DNA of 64,000 bases from Candidatus Alistipes merdigallinarum (GTDB lineage Bacteria; Bacteroidota; Bacteroidia; Bacteroidales; Rikenellaceae): contig DWXH01000012.1 in the NCBI GenBank assembly GCA_019119305.1, forward strand, positions 1-64,000. The letters run 5' to 3'. This document shows, in pieces, positions 47,928 through 55,894 of the stretch. The first letter of the stretch is position 1; every line of letters starts with the position of its first letter. Position numbers and translations under genes: made by a program. The notes under the pieces were generated by a model. It had not been told where the DNA came from, made no database searches, and saw nothing but the letters and a program-made list of their open reading frames with translations.

Positions 47928-48818
47928 ATGAAAAAGACATTGTTTTTAGCCGCGGCTGTCGTCATATCGGGTGCTGCGTGCACACCTCAATCAGAACCAC
48001 AAGAGACCCCTGTACTTCTTACCGACAACATCCGTTTCGGCGAAGCGACACTCCTCACGCCCGATGGGAAAGTGCTGGTCGGTAGTTTCGGTACCGAAGA
48101 ACTCAACCCCCTGAACAACGAAGGGAAAGGATATATTCTCGAGTTCACCGACACCGTTTCACAGATACTGGTCCCGAACGACGGAACACTTTCAGCCCCC
48201 AAAGGCATGTTCCTTAAAGACGGCTATCTGTTTATTGCCGATGTCGGCAAAATGGCTGTCTACAATTTGGCCGATTCCGTAATAGGAAACCCGAAAGTCA
48301 TTCCGTTTCCCGATGGAGAGCTGTTCGTCAACGACATGGCACTTCACGGAAATACGCTTTACATCACGGTTACGAATACAGGCAGCATCTACTCGCTGGA
48401 TGTCAGTTCGCCGGCCCAACTCGATACGACAGGGTTGAAACCCTACATCACCATTCCGGGTGCAAACGGTATCGTCATCCGCAACGACACAATGTACATC
48501 GCTTCCTATCCACCCGACGGGACAACCACACCCGACAACGTAATTTACTACATCGACAACATTTCCACACCGGTTGCCAATAAACTGTTTGACCGTCCGG
48601 GTCAATACGATGGTTTGGCATTGAGTGAAGACGGACAGCGACTTTACTTCACCAACTGGGTAGGTCCCGAAATCGGATATTACGACCTATCGACCCAAAG
48701 TGTCGAAATCCTCAACCCGGGGACCGAACTGATGGGGCCCGCGCGAATATCCCTAAAGAGCGACACACTTTATATTCCGGATTTACCCAATAGCAAAGTA
48801 GTTGTTCTCCCTTTATAA
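47928..48818 (+). CDS. SMP-30/gluconolactonase-like beta-propeller lipoprotein
   Basis: The ORF track starts inside the HAD gene in another frame; the real start is the ATG at 47928, giving 296 residues with a signal and lipobox (VVISGAAC). The mature part is a propeller with SMP-30-like strands: TLLTPDGKVLVGSFGTEELN, APKGMFLKDGYLFIADVGKM, VNDMALHGNTLYITVTNTGS, YDGLALSEDGQRLYFTNWVG. Family members include lactonases and ligand-binding proteins. Catalytic metal ligands cannot be confirmed by eye. Coupled to the HAD phosphatase by a 4-nt gap; whether they share a pathway is unknown. Confidence 0.83.
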   Translation: MKKTLFLAAAVVISGAACTPQSEPQETPVLLTDNIRFGEATLLTPDGKVLVGSFGTEELNPLNNEGKGYILEFTDTVSQILVPNDGTLSAPKGMFLKDGYLFIADVGKMAVYNLADSVIGNPKVIPFPDGELFVNDMALHGNTLYITVTNTGSIYSLDVSSPAQLDTTGLKPYITIPGANGIVIRNDTMYIASYPPDGTTTPDNVIYYIDNISTPVANKLFDRPGQYDGLALSEDGQRLYFTNWVGPEIGYYDLSTQSVEILNPGTELMGPARISLKSDTLYIPDLPNSKVVVLPL

Positions 48819-48830
48819 ATCTATAACTTA

Positions 48831-48876
48831 AAAAGAAAGAACCGGCACTGTTAACTCTATGCCGGTTCTTTCTTTT
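48831..48876 (+). terminator. Strong terminator of the HAD-propeller operon
   Basis: Perfect 17-bp stem AAAAGAAAGAACCGGCA / TGCCGGTTCTTTCTTTT with a 12-nt loop, starting 13 nt after the stop codon, with the T-rich arm acting as the tail. Confidence 0.9.
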
Positions 48877-48907
48877 TAAAAAATCTTAAATTCCTTTAAA
48901 TTATTTT

Positions 48908-48938
48908 TTGCATCCAAAAAACTTTTTTATATCTTTAC
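48908..48938 (+). promoter_or_regulatory. Promoter of the exported sugar-enzyme operon
   Basis: TTTG (48908-48911), 19 nt, TATCTTTA (48931-48938), one mismatch to TAnnTTTG. It implies a leader of ~90 nt before the ATG at 49036. Confidence 0.55.
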
Positions 48939-49035
48939 GAGGCCATTTGTGCCGTCTTTCCCTCCGAAAGTGACCAAATGACAGCCATTCAACTCATCAA
49001 ACGACAAAACTAACCTTAATCGTTAATAGACCATT

Positions 49036-49920
49036 ATGGACAGAAGAGAATTTTTGAAAAAATCGATGTTCCTGACTGCGGGAGCGATGGTCGGAACCAG
49101 TTTTTTGGCAAAGGCCATGCCGGCATCCGTTACATCAGCGGCATCCGCATCGAAAAAAGCCAAAGAGATCGGACTTCAACTTTACTCTCTCGGAGGAAAA
49201 ATGAGTGACGTTCCCGGTTCCTTGAAGAGCATCTCGGAAATGGGATACACCGCAGCCGAAACCGCATCATATGACAACGGCAAATTCTATGGACTCGCTC
49301 CCGCCGAATTCCGCAAAATTGCTGAAGATTTCGGAATTCGTGTAACCGGAGCCCACCTCGGTCGCGCCGACGACCCCAATAACAAAAAAAGTGTCGACGA
49401 TTGGTGGAAACAAGCCTGTGAAGCCCAGGCTGCCGTAGGCGGCGAATATATCGTCGTTCCTTCCATAGGTTTCGGACAAACCCTTAAAGATCTCGACGAC
49501 ATTTGTTCGTATTTCAACAGAACCGGTGAGATCGCTCAATCTTTCGGATTGAAATTCGGATACCACAACCATTCCCACGAGTTCGGAAAACAAGAAGGGA
49601 AAGTGATCGAAAACTACCTGATCGAAAACACCGACCCGGACAAAGTCATGTTCGAACTCGACGTTTATTGGGCAACCAAAGGGGGTGTAAACCCATCGGC
49701 ATATATCCAGAAATATGCAGGCCGGTTCCCTCTGCTGCACATCAAGGATGACGACATCATCGGAGCCAGCCAAACGGTCGATTTCGAAGCGATCTTCAAC
49801 GCAGCTTACAAATGCGGGCTCGAAGCCTATTATGTCGAAATCGAAGCCAATTCCATTCCGATTATGGAGTGTGCAGAAAAGAGTGCACAATACCTCAGTT
49901 CCGCAAAATTCGTCAAATAA
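49036..49920 (+). CDS. Exported sugar isomerase/epimerase-like TIM barrel
   Basis: A 294-residue protein of the AP-endonuclease-2/xylose-isomerase-like TIM barrel family. It starts with a twin-arginine-like signal (MDRREFLKKSMFLTAGAMVG). The barrel carries EIGLQLYSLGGKMSDVPGSL, GYTAAETASYDNGKFYGLAP, LKFGYHNHSHEFGK (metal-binding His region), VMFELDVYWATKGG and PLLHIKDDD (metal ligands). Family enzymes isomerise or epimerise sugars or keto-sugars. The two next genes are a Gfo/Idh/MocA oxidoreductase and a DUF1080 protein, which together suggest a step on 3-keto-glycosides in the periplasm (inference). Confidence 0.88.
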   Translation: MDRREFLKKSMFLTAGAMVGTSFLAKAMPASVTSAASASKKAKEIGLQLYSLGGKMSDVPGSLKSISEMGYTAAETASYDNGKFYGLAPAEFRKIAEDFGIRVTGAHLGRADDPNNKKSVDDWWKQACEAQAAVGGEYIVVPSIGFGQTLKDLDDICSYFNRTGEIAQSFGLKFGYHNHSHEFGKQEGKVIENYLIENTDPDKVMFELDVYWATKGGVNPSAYIQKYAGRFPLLHIKDDDIIGASQTVDFEAIFNAAYKCGLEAYYVEIEANSIPIMECAEKSAQYLSSAKFVK

Positions 49921-49952
49921 TATAGTACTAACCTAAACAAAAACATTCGACC

Positions 49953-51425
49953 ATGTCAGAAAAAATTTCACGTCGTGATTTCCTGCGCAAAAGCGCTGTC
50001 GGCTTGGCAGGACTCACCATTGTTCCGAGTGCAGTTTTGGGTAAAGCTGCCGGACAGACCGCTCCCAGCGACAAACTGAACCTCGCAGCAGTAGGTATCG
50101 GAGGTATGGGTGCTGCGAACCTCAAAAATATGGAGACGGAAAACATCGTAGCCTTGTGCGATGTGGACTGGAAATATGCCAAAGGCTCATTCGACCGCTA
50201 CCCCAATGCCAAAAGATATTGGGATTACCGGAAGATGCTCGATGAAATGGGTAAAAGCATCGACGCCGTATTGGTTGCTACGGCCGACCATACGCACTGT
50301 ATGATCGCAGCAGACGCCATGACCTTGGGCAAACACGTCTACGTACAAAAACCGTTGACCCACTCGGTATACGAATCACGTCTGTTGACCAAATTGGCAA
50401 AAAAATACAACGTCGCTACACAGATGGGTAACCAGGGTGCATCGGGCGAAGGCGTTCGTCAGGTATGCGACTGGATCTGGAACGGCGAAATCGGTGAAGT
50501 AACCCGTGTAGACACCTTTACTGACCGTCCGATTTGGCCGCAAGGTCTGATGCGTCCGACCGAAGTACACCAGATTCCCGAAACATTGGATTGGGATCTG
50601 TTTATCGGCCCGGCACCCATGCGTCCTTACAACCAAATCTACCATCCTTGGAACTGGCGTGGATGGTGGGATTTCGGTACCGGCGCTCTGGGCGATATGG
50701 CATGCCACATCCTCCATCCGGTATTCAAAGGCCTGCAATTAGGCTACCCGACCCGTGTACAGGGAAGTTCTACATCTCTGCTGACCGACTGCGCTCCGAA
50801 CGCCCAGATGGTGAAATATATATTCCCCGCCCGTGGGCAAAAAGAGAAAGTCAACCTTCCGGAAGTAGAAGTAACATGGTACGACGGTGGTCTGACCCCT
50901 CCACGTCCAGCAGGAATGCCCGAAGGAAAATCGCTGAACGATCAAGGCGGTGGAGCCATCTTCTATGGTACCAAAGATACGCTGATCTGCGGATGCTACG
51001 GTGTCAATCCTTGGCTGGTATCGGGTCGTAAGCCATCTGTTCCCAAATTGAACCGTGAGATTACCGTAAGCCACGAACAAGACTGGATCCGTGCTTGTAA
51101 AGAGGATGCCAAATCTCGGGTTAAGACCGCTTCGGACTTCAGCGAAGCCGGACCTTTCAACGAAATGGTCGTAATGGGTGTATTGGCTGTTCGTCTGCAA
51201 AGCCTCAACCGGGAACTGTTGTGGGACGGCGAAAACATGAAGTTCACCAACATCGGTCCTGACGAAACGATCCAGATCATGGTTGAAGACGGATTCACCA
51301 TCCACGACGGACACCCCACGTTTAACAAACGATTCACCGATCCGATCAATGCTCAGCAGTTTGCTAACGAGATGATCAAACACAACTATCGTGAAGGTTG
51401 GAAACTCGTTGATATGCCTAAATAG
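49953..51425 (+). CDS. Exported Gfo/Idh/MocA-family oxidoreductase
   Basis: A 490-residue NAD(P)-dependent enzyme with a twin-arginine-like signal (SRRDFLRKSAVGLAGLTIVP). This is as expected for a protein exported folded with its cofactor. The Rossmann motif is LNLAAVGIGGMGAANLKNME, followed by DAVLVATADHTHCMIAADAM and KHVYVQKPLTHSVYESRLLT, which carries the conserved KP of the family. The C-terminal domain is typical of the Bacteroidetes/Planctomycetes group (GTGALGDMACHILHPVFKGL). Family knowledge: some members oxidise the C3 hydroxyl of glycosides. It lies 32 nt after the isomerase and 42 nt before the DUF1080 gene. Confidence 0.93.
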   Translation: MSEKISRRDFLRKSAVGLAGLTIVPSAVLGKAAGQTAPSDKLNLAAVGIGGMGAANLKNMETENIVALCDVDWKYAKGSFDRYPNAKRYWDYRKMLDEMGKSIDAVLVATADHTHCMIAADAMTLGKHVYVQKPLTHSVYESRLLTKLAKKYNVATQMGNQGASGEGVRQVCDWIWNGEIGEVTRVDTFTDRPIWPQGLMRPTEVHQIPETLDWDLFIGPAPMRPYNQIYHPWNWRGWWDFGTGALGDMACHILHPVFKGLQLGYPTRVQGSSTSLLTDCAPNAQMVKYIFPARGQKEKVNLPEVEVTWYDGGLTPPRPAGMPEGKSLNDQGGGAIFYGTKDTLICGCYGVNPWLVSGRKPSVPKLNREITVSHEQDWIRACKEDAKSRVKTASDFSEAGPFNEMVVMGVLAVRLQSLNRELLWDGENMKFTNIGPDETIQIMVEDGFTIHDGHPTFNKRFTDPINAQQFANEMIKHNYREGWKLVDMPK

Positions 51426-51467
51426 TAAAAACCCTATCAATTTTCAATTTAATAAACTAACAACACA

Positions 51468-52259
51468 ATGAAACGATTTATGTATGTTATCGGTTGCATG
51501 GCTGCTGCATCGTTGGTAGTATCATGCGGATCGAATCCGAACAAAGCCGGTTCGGCCGACAGTACGGCAACAGCTGCCGCTGCAACGGACGAAGATCAGT
51601 ACATCACGCTGTTCGACGGTAAAACGTTCAACGGATGGAGAGGATACAACAAAACCGAAGTTCCGGGTGCGTGGGTCATCGAAGACGGATGCATCAAGAT
51701 TCAGGGCTCGGGTCGTGGTGAAGCCGGTGCCGAAAATGGCGGAGACCTGATCTATGCCGACAAAAAATTCAAGAACTTCGAACTGGAACTGGAATGGAAA
51801 GTCGACAAAGGAGCTAACAGCGGTATCTTCTATCTGGCTCAAGAAGTTCCTGATCTGCCGATCTTCTTCTCAGCTCCGGAATACCAAGTTCTGGATAATG
51901 AAAACCACCCCGATGCCAAATTGGGTGTTGACGGCAACCGTAAATCTGCATCGCTGTACGACATGATTCCTGCCAAACCGCAGAATGCTAAACCGTATGG
52001 TGAATGGAATACGGCAAAGATCATGGTTTTCAACGGAACTGTCGCTCATTATCAAAACGGCGAACAAGTGCTGGAATACCACTTGTGGACTCCGAAGTGG
52101 CAACAGATGCTCGACAGCTGCAAATTCAGCAAGGATAAAGAGCCGGTTGCTTACGAACTGTTGCTGAACTGCGGTGGTGAGAACCACGAAGGATACATCG
52201 GTCTGCAGGATCACGGTGATAACGTATGGTTCCGCAACATCCGTGTGAAAGAGTTGTAA
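51468..52259 (+). CDS. DUF1080 lipoprotein (3-keto-disaccharide hydrolase-like)
   Basis: A 263-residue lipoprotein (MAAASLVVSCGSN) with one DUF1080 jelly-roll domain (PF06439): YITLFDGKTFNGWRGYNKTE, YADKKFKNFELELEWKVDKG, NSGIFYLAQEVPD, GEWNTAKIMVFNGTVAHYQN, GYIGLQDHGDNVWFRNIRVK. Members cleave 3-keto-glycosides, by elimination or hydrolysis, after a dehydrogenase has made the keto group. That role fits the exported oxidoreductase just upstream. Last gene of the operon, followed by a terminator. Confidence 0.92.
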   Translation: MKRFMYVIGCMAAASLVVSCGSNPNKAGSADSTATAAAATDEDQYITLFDGKTFNGWRGYNKTEVPGAWVIEDGCIKIQGSGRGEAGAENGGDLIYADKKFKNFELELEWKVDKGANSGIFYLAQEVPDLPIFFSAPEYQVLDNENHPDAKLGVDGNRKSASLYDMIPAKPQNAKPYGEWNTAKIMVFNGTVAHYQNGEQVLEYHLWTPKWQQMLDSCKFSKDKEPVAYELLLNCGGENHEGYIGLQDHGDNVWFRNIRVKEL

Positions 52260-52280
52260 TTCAGTTTTACTCACATACGA

Positions 52281-52317
52281 AAAAGAAGGAGGGCTTTCAA
52301 CGCTCTCCTTCTTTTTT
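52281..52317 (+). terminator. Terminator of the 3-keto-sugar operon
   Basis: AAAAGAAGGAGGGC / GCTCTCCTTCTTTT stem (one G-U pair, 7-nt loop) ending in a T-run, 21 nt after the stop. Confidence 0.85.
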
Positions 52318-52377
52318 ATCTTACGCCACGAAGAGAAAAAAAGGTCGATTTGAATAAAAAAATTCTGCAAAATAAAC

Positions 52378-52385
52378 TACCTTTG
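52378..52385 (+). promoter_or_regulatory. -7 box driving riboswitch 1 and btuGB
   Basis: TACCTTTG immediately before the aptamer, so transcription would begin at its 5' end. A TTTG lies 25 nt upstream (52349-52352), a little far. Confidence 0.6.
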
Positions 52386-52590
52386 TCGTGCAATGGTTTT
52401 CGGGAAAATCCCCGAAACAAAAGGGAATGCCGTGCGAATCGGCAACAGTTACCGCTGCTGTATGTTTCACCCTCCGGAATCCGCAAACGCGAACCGAAGG
52501 AAAATCGTTTTAAATTTTTGCCACTGACCACATCGTTCGGGAAGGCTTTAAAACGGAAACAAGTCAGAAGACCTGCCTTGCAACATGGAT
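52386..52590 (+). promoter_or_regulatory. Cobalamin riboswitch 1 (btuG-btuB leader)
   Basis: The B12-box core is present: GGGAATGCCGTGCGAATC, GGCAACAGTTACCGCTGCTG, the internal GCCACTGA element and the 3' consensus GTCAGAAGACCTGCC. TGCAA at the 5' end (~52389) can pair with TTGCA after the 3' box, closing P1. The downstream GCCTGCGGTCTTATGGGC could form the loop of the expression platform and is also found after riboswitch 2. It sits 120 nt before the btuG ATG and should switch off translation or transcription when cobalamin is plentiful. Confidence 0.93.
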
Positions 52591-52710
52591 TTTCGGCCTG
52601 CGGTCTTATGGGCGGAACCTCCGACGGATGGTTATCCTTCGTGAATCTTCAATCTGTCTCAGCACCTCCTCCATCAACTTCGCCGGCTACAACGTTTTAA
52701 TCGGAATCGA

Positions 52711-53796
52711 ATGAGTCGTCAAGTCAGCTCGGCAATCGCCTCCAGCTTTTTTATCGGAATCTTCCTGATACTCTCCGGTTGTATGCACTACGAACCGGTC
52801 GAACGGGAAAACATCAACTCGAATAAAGATACGAAAGGTCTCTTCATCCTGAATGAAGGGAATTTCCGCTCGGGGAACGCTTCGCTCTCCTACTACGATC
52901 CCGACTCGATGAAGGTCGAAAACTACATCTTCTACCGAACCAATGGAATCAAGCTCGGCGACGTTGCCCAATCGATGACCATCCGCGACAGTTTGGGATA
53001 CCTCGTCGTAAACAATTCAGGCATCATCTTCGTCATCAATGTCAATACGTTCCAACTGGTCGGCACAATACGCGGACTGGTCTCTCCCCGCTACATCCAC
53101 TTCCTGAGTGACGAAAAAGCCTACGTAACCGATCTGTACTCCTACTTCATCTCGGTGGTCAATCCCAAAGAGTTCAAAATCACCAAGCGGATCAATGTCC
53201 GTGTGAACGGGAAGGAGCAACCTTCGACCGAGCAGATGGTCCAATACAAAAACTTCATATTCACAAACTGCTGGTCGTACGACAACAAGATTCTGGTCAT
53301 CGACACGGAGACCGACTCGGTCGTGGACTACATTGAAGTCGGCATCCAACCGACTTCGTTAGTCATCGACAAATACAACAAAATCTGGACGATTACCGAC
53401 GGCGGATATGAAGGCAGTCCCTACGGTTATACGGCCCCGGCACTCTACCGGATCGATGCGGAGACCCGAAAAATCGAAAAAACGTTCAACTTCAAGCTCG
53501 GAGAGGGCGGCTCGGAAATCTGCATGAACGGGGCAAGGGATACGCTCTACTTCATCAACAAACACATCTGGCGGATGGCTGCGACAAGCGACGAGCTACC
53601 CGAAAAACCATTTCTCGAAAATCCGACCACCAACAACTGGTACGGACTGACGGTGAATCCCTACAACTCGGATGTCTATCTGGCCGATGCGATCGACTAC
53701 ACGCAACCCGGCCGCATCTACCGGTATAATGCACAGGGTGAGCTGCTTGACCAGTTCGAAGCCGGGATCATTCCGGGTGCATTCTGTTTCAAATAA
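52711..53796 (+). CDS. btuG: Surface cobalamin-binding beta-propeller lipoprotein
   Basis: A 361-residue lipoprotein (IFLILSGC, Cys24), the size of BtuG proteins. The mature part is a seven-bladed YncE/DUF5074-like propeller with KGLFILNEGNFRSGNASLSY at the start, DVAQSMTIRDSLGYLVVNNS, GIQPTSLVIDKYNKIWTITD and YGLTVNPYNSDVYLADAIDY. BtuG in Bacteroides is held on the cell surface, binds corrinoids very tightly and caps BtuB. The btuB gene starts 12 nt downstream and the leader carries a cobalamin riboswitch, which together make the call strong. Confidence 0.93.
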   Translation: MSRQVSSAIASSFFIGIFLILSGCMHYEPVERENINSNKDTKGLFILNEGNFRSGNASLSYYDPDSMKVENYIFYRTNGIKLGDVAQSMTIRDSLGYLVVNNSGIIFVINVNTFQLVGTIRGLVSPRYIHFLSDEKAYVTDLYSYFISVVNPKEFKITKRINVRVNGKEQPSTEQMVQYKNFIFTNCWSYDNKILVIDTETDSVVDYIEVGIQPTSLVIDKYNKIWTITDGGYEGSPYGYTAPALYRIDAETRKIEKTFNFKLGEGGSEICMNGARDTLYFINKHIWRMAATSDELPEKPFLENPTTNNWYGLTVNPYNSDVYLADAIDYTQPGRIYRYNAQGELLDQFEAGIIPGAFCFK

Positions 53797-53808
53797 ACGC
53801 AAAGGATC

Positions 53809-55824
53809 ATGAAACGAACGATACTCACCGTCGGGCAACTATTGCTGACTTTGCTCACAGCCTCCGCCCAGACCCCGGATCACGGATATGACCTCGATGT
53901 TGTGACCGTTTCGGGCCGGAAACTCAGCGAGATGGGGACAACCCGGACACAACTCGACTCATCAGCCCTCAGGGAAAACGTTATCCACAGCATGGCCGAT
54001 GTGCTGGCACAGAACACCTCGATCTTCATCAAATCGTACGGACGAGGGACATTGGCTACAGCCTCATTCCGGGGCACAGCGCCGTCACACACCCAGGTAC
54101 AATGGAACGGCATGGCGGTCAACTCCCCGATGCTGGGTATGGTCGACTTCTCGCTGATTCCCTCCTACTTCATCGACAACGCGACCGTATATCACGGCGC
54201 CGGATCGGTCGGCGTAACGGGTGGCGGGCTCGGCGGAGCCATCACGCTGGAAACCAAAGCCCCGAAACAACGCGGCTTCAATCTGAATTTCATCCAGGGG
54301 ATCAGCAGTTTCGACACGTACGACGAATTTCTCCACCTGACCTACGGTACAGACCGGTTCCAGACCTCAACACGCTTCTGCTTCGTCACCTCGGACAACG
54401 ACTTCAAATACCGTAATTTCGACAAGATCGGCGAGAACAACGAGCTCTATCCCATCGAGCGCAACAAGAACTGCGAATTTCAGGACTGGCACCTGATGCA
54501 GGAGTTTTTCTATAAAAAAGACGACCGCAACCGGTTCGGGCTGTCGGCTTGGTTCATGAATTCGCAACGCGGCATCCCGATGCTTTCGGTCGACTATCGG
54601 GACGAGAACCGTTCGAAAGACCTGCAAGGAGAAAAGACCCTTCGTGTAGTCGGAAATTGGAAGCACACGACCGACCGCATCCTGATGGAAACCCGTGTCG
54701 GATATACCTACTCCGACATGCTCTACCGCTTGTGGAACGATATGGGAACCGAAGAGCTTTCGGAAAGCCTGCATGCCGCAAGCAAAATCCACACCGGATA
54801 CGGCTCTTTCGAAATACAATACACGCCCTCGGAAAAGTGGTACATCACCGGCAGCGCCTCGGCCTACCTGCATGCCGTCAAAAGCAGCAACAAAACCGCT
54901 AACGATACGATCAAAGAGGGGTATTACCACACCCGGGTCGAGACATCGCTATACGCCAGCGTACGCTACCGTCCCCACCCCCGCATCGGATTAGGTGTCG
55001 ACTTGCGCGAGGAAAGCTATGGAGACAAGATCACCCCACCGATCCCCGCTGCATTCGTCGACTTCACGCTGTGGCCCAAATACGACGTTGTGCTGAAAGG
55101 CTCTTTTACGCGAAATTACCGCTATCCGTCGATGAACGACCTCTACTTCCAACCGGGCGGAAACGACTCGCTGCAGACGGAAAAGGGATACACCTACGAA
55201 GGCGGTGTAACCTTCGGTATACACCGCAAGAAATTTGCTTTCACAGGAGAGGGTACGGCCTACAACTCCATGTTCCGGGACTGGATCCTCTGGATGCCCA
55301 AAGGGGAAAACAAGGGTTACTGGACCCCATGCAACGTCAAGAAAGTGCACAGCTACGGGGTCGAATTGCAGGGTAAACTGGCCGTCCAGCTCGCCCCCAA
55401 CTGGAACCTTTTCATGGATGCCCATTGGGCCTGGACGCGATCGCTGAACATGGACGACCCGAAAGGGTGGACCGACGGGTCAATCGGCAAACAGTTGGTC
55501 TACATTCCGGAGTTCTCCTCCTCGATCACCGGACGGATCAGTTGGAAAAGCTGGTCGTTCTCCTACAAATACCACCATTACAGCGAACGATACACCACCT
55601 CGAGCAACGAGAAGGCCTACCGGCTCTACTACATCGGTCCCTACTACATGAGCGACATCTATCTCGAAAAATCACTCTCGCTGCGGTTTGCGGATCTTTC
55701 GCTCAAGGTATGCGTCTACAACCTGTTCAACGAGGACTACGTATCGGTTCTTTCGCGGCCGATGGCCAAACGCAACTACAGCCTGTTCATCGGAATCACC
55801 CCCAAATGGGGTCGAAAAAAATAA
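53809..55824 (+). CDS. btuB: TonB-dependent cobalamin receptor
   Basis: A 671-residue outer-membrane receptor. A signal (MKRTILTVGQLLLTLLTASA) leads to a likely TonB box region (YDLDVVTVSGRKLSEMG). The plug has ADVLAQNTSIFIKSYGRGTL, FRGTAPSHTQVQWNGMAVNS and GAGSVGVTGGGLGGAITLET. The barrel ends SLFIGITPKWGRKK. Imports cobalamin and other corrinoids with energy from TonB-ExbBD, after capture by BtuG. Its position 12 nt after btuG, under the same riboswitch, supports the role; specificity among corrinoids cannot be told. No btuCDF genes lie in the window. Confidence 0.93.
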   Translation: MKRTILTVGQLLLTLLTASAQTPDHGYDLDVVTVSGRKLSEMGTTRTQLDSSALRENVIHSMADVLAQNTSIFIKSYGRGTLATASFRGTAPSHTQVQWNGMAVNSPMLGMVDFSLIPSYFIDNATVYHGAGSVGVTGGGLGGAITLETKAPKQRGFNLNFIQGISSFDTYDEFLHLTYGTDRFQTSTRFCFVTSDNDFKYRNFDKIGENNELYPIERNKNCEFQDWHLMQEFFYKKDDRNRFGLSAWFMNSQRGIPMLSVDYRDENRSKDLQGEKTLRVVGNWKHTTDRILMETRVGYTYSDMLYRLWNDMGTEELSESLHAASKIHTGYGSFEIQYTPSEKWYITGSASAYLHAVKSSNKTANDTIKEGYYHTRVETSLYASVRYRPHPRIGLGVDLREESYGDKITPPIPAAFVDFTLWPKYDVVLKGSFTRNYRYPSMNDLYFQPGGNDSLQTEKGYTYEGGVTFGIHRKKFAFTGEGTAYNSMFRDWILWMPKGENKGYWTPCNVKKVHSYGVELQGKLAVQLAPNWNLFMDAHWAWTRSLNMDDPKGWTDGSIGKQLVYIPEFSSSITGRISWKSWSFSYKYHHYSERYTTSSNEKAYRLYYIGPYYMSDIYLEKSLSLRFADLSLKVCVYNLFNEDYVSVLSRPMAKRNYSLFIGITPKWGRKK

Positions 55825-55825
55825 C

Positions 55826-55863
55826 GATGCGGAGCACCGCTTGATGCCCCGCACCGCCTTTAT
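55826..55863. terminator. Weak hairpin between the convergent B12 units
   Basis: TGCGGAGCA / TGCCCCGCA (one mismatch, 8-nt loop), then CCGCCTTTATT on the plus side. It is the only candidate terminator in the 70-nt gap between btuB and the LRR gene. Confidence 0.35.
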
Positions 55864-55894
55864 TCATTCGTATTTTCGTATTCCTACCGCTACC

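Noticed and set aside
52350-52700. 116-aa ORF over the btuG leader
   Set aside because: Lies on the cobalamin riboswitch; the sequence is explained by the aptamer.
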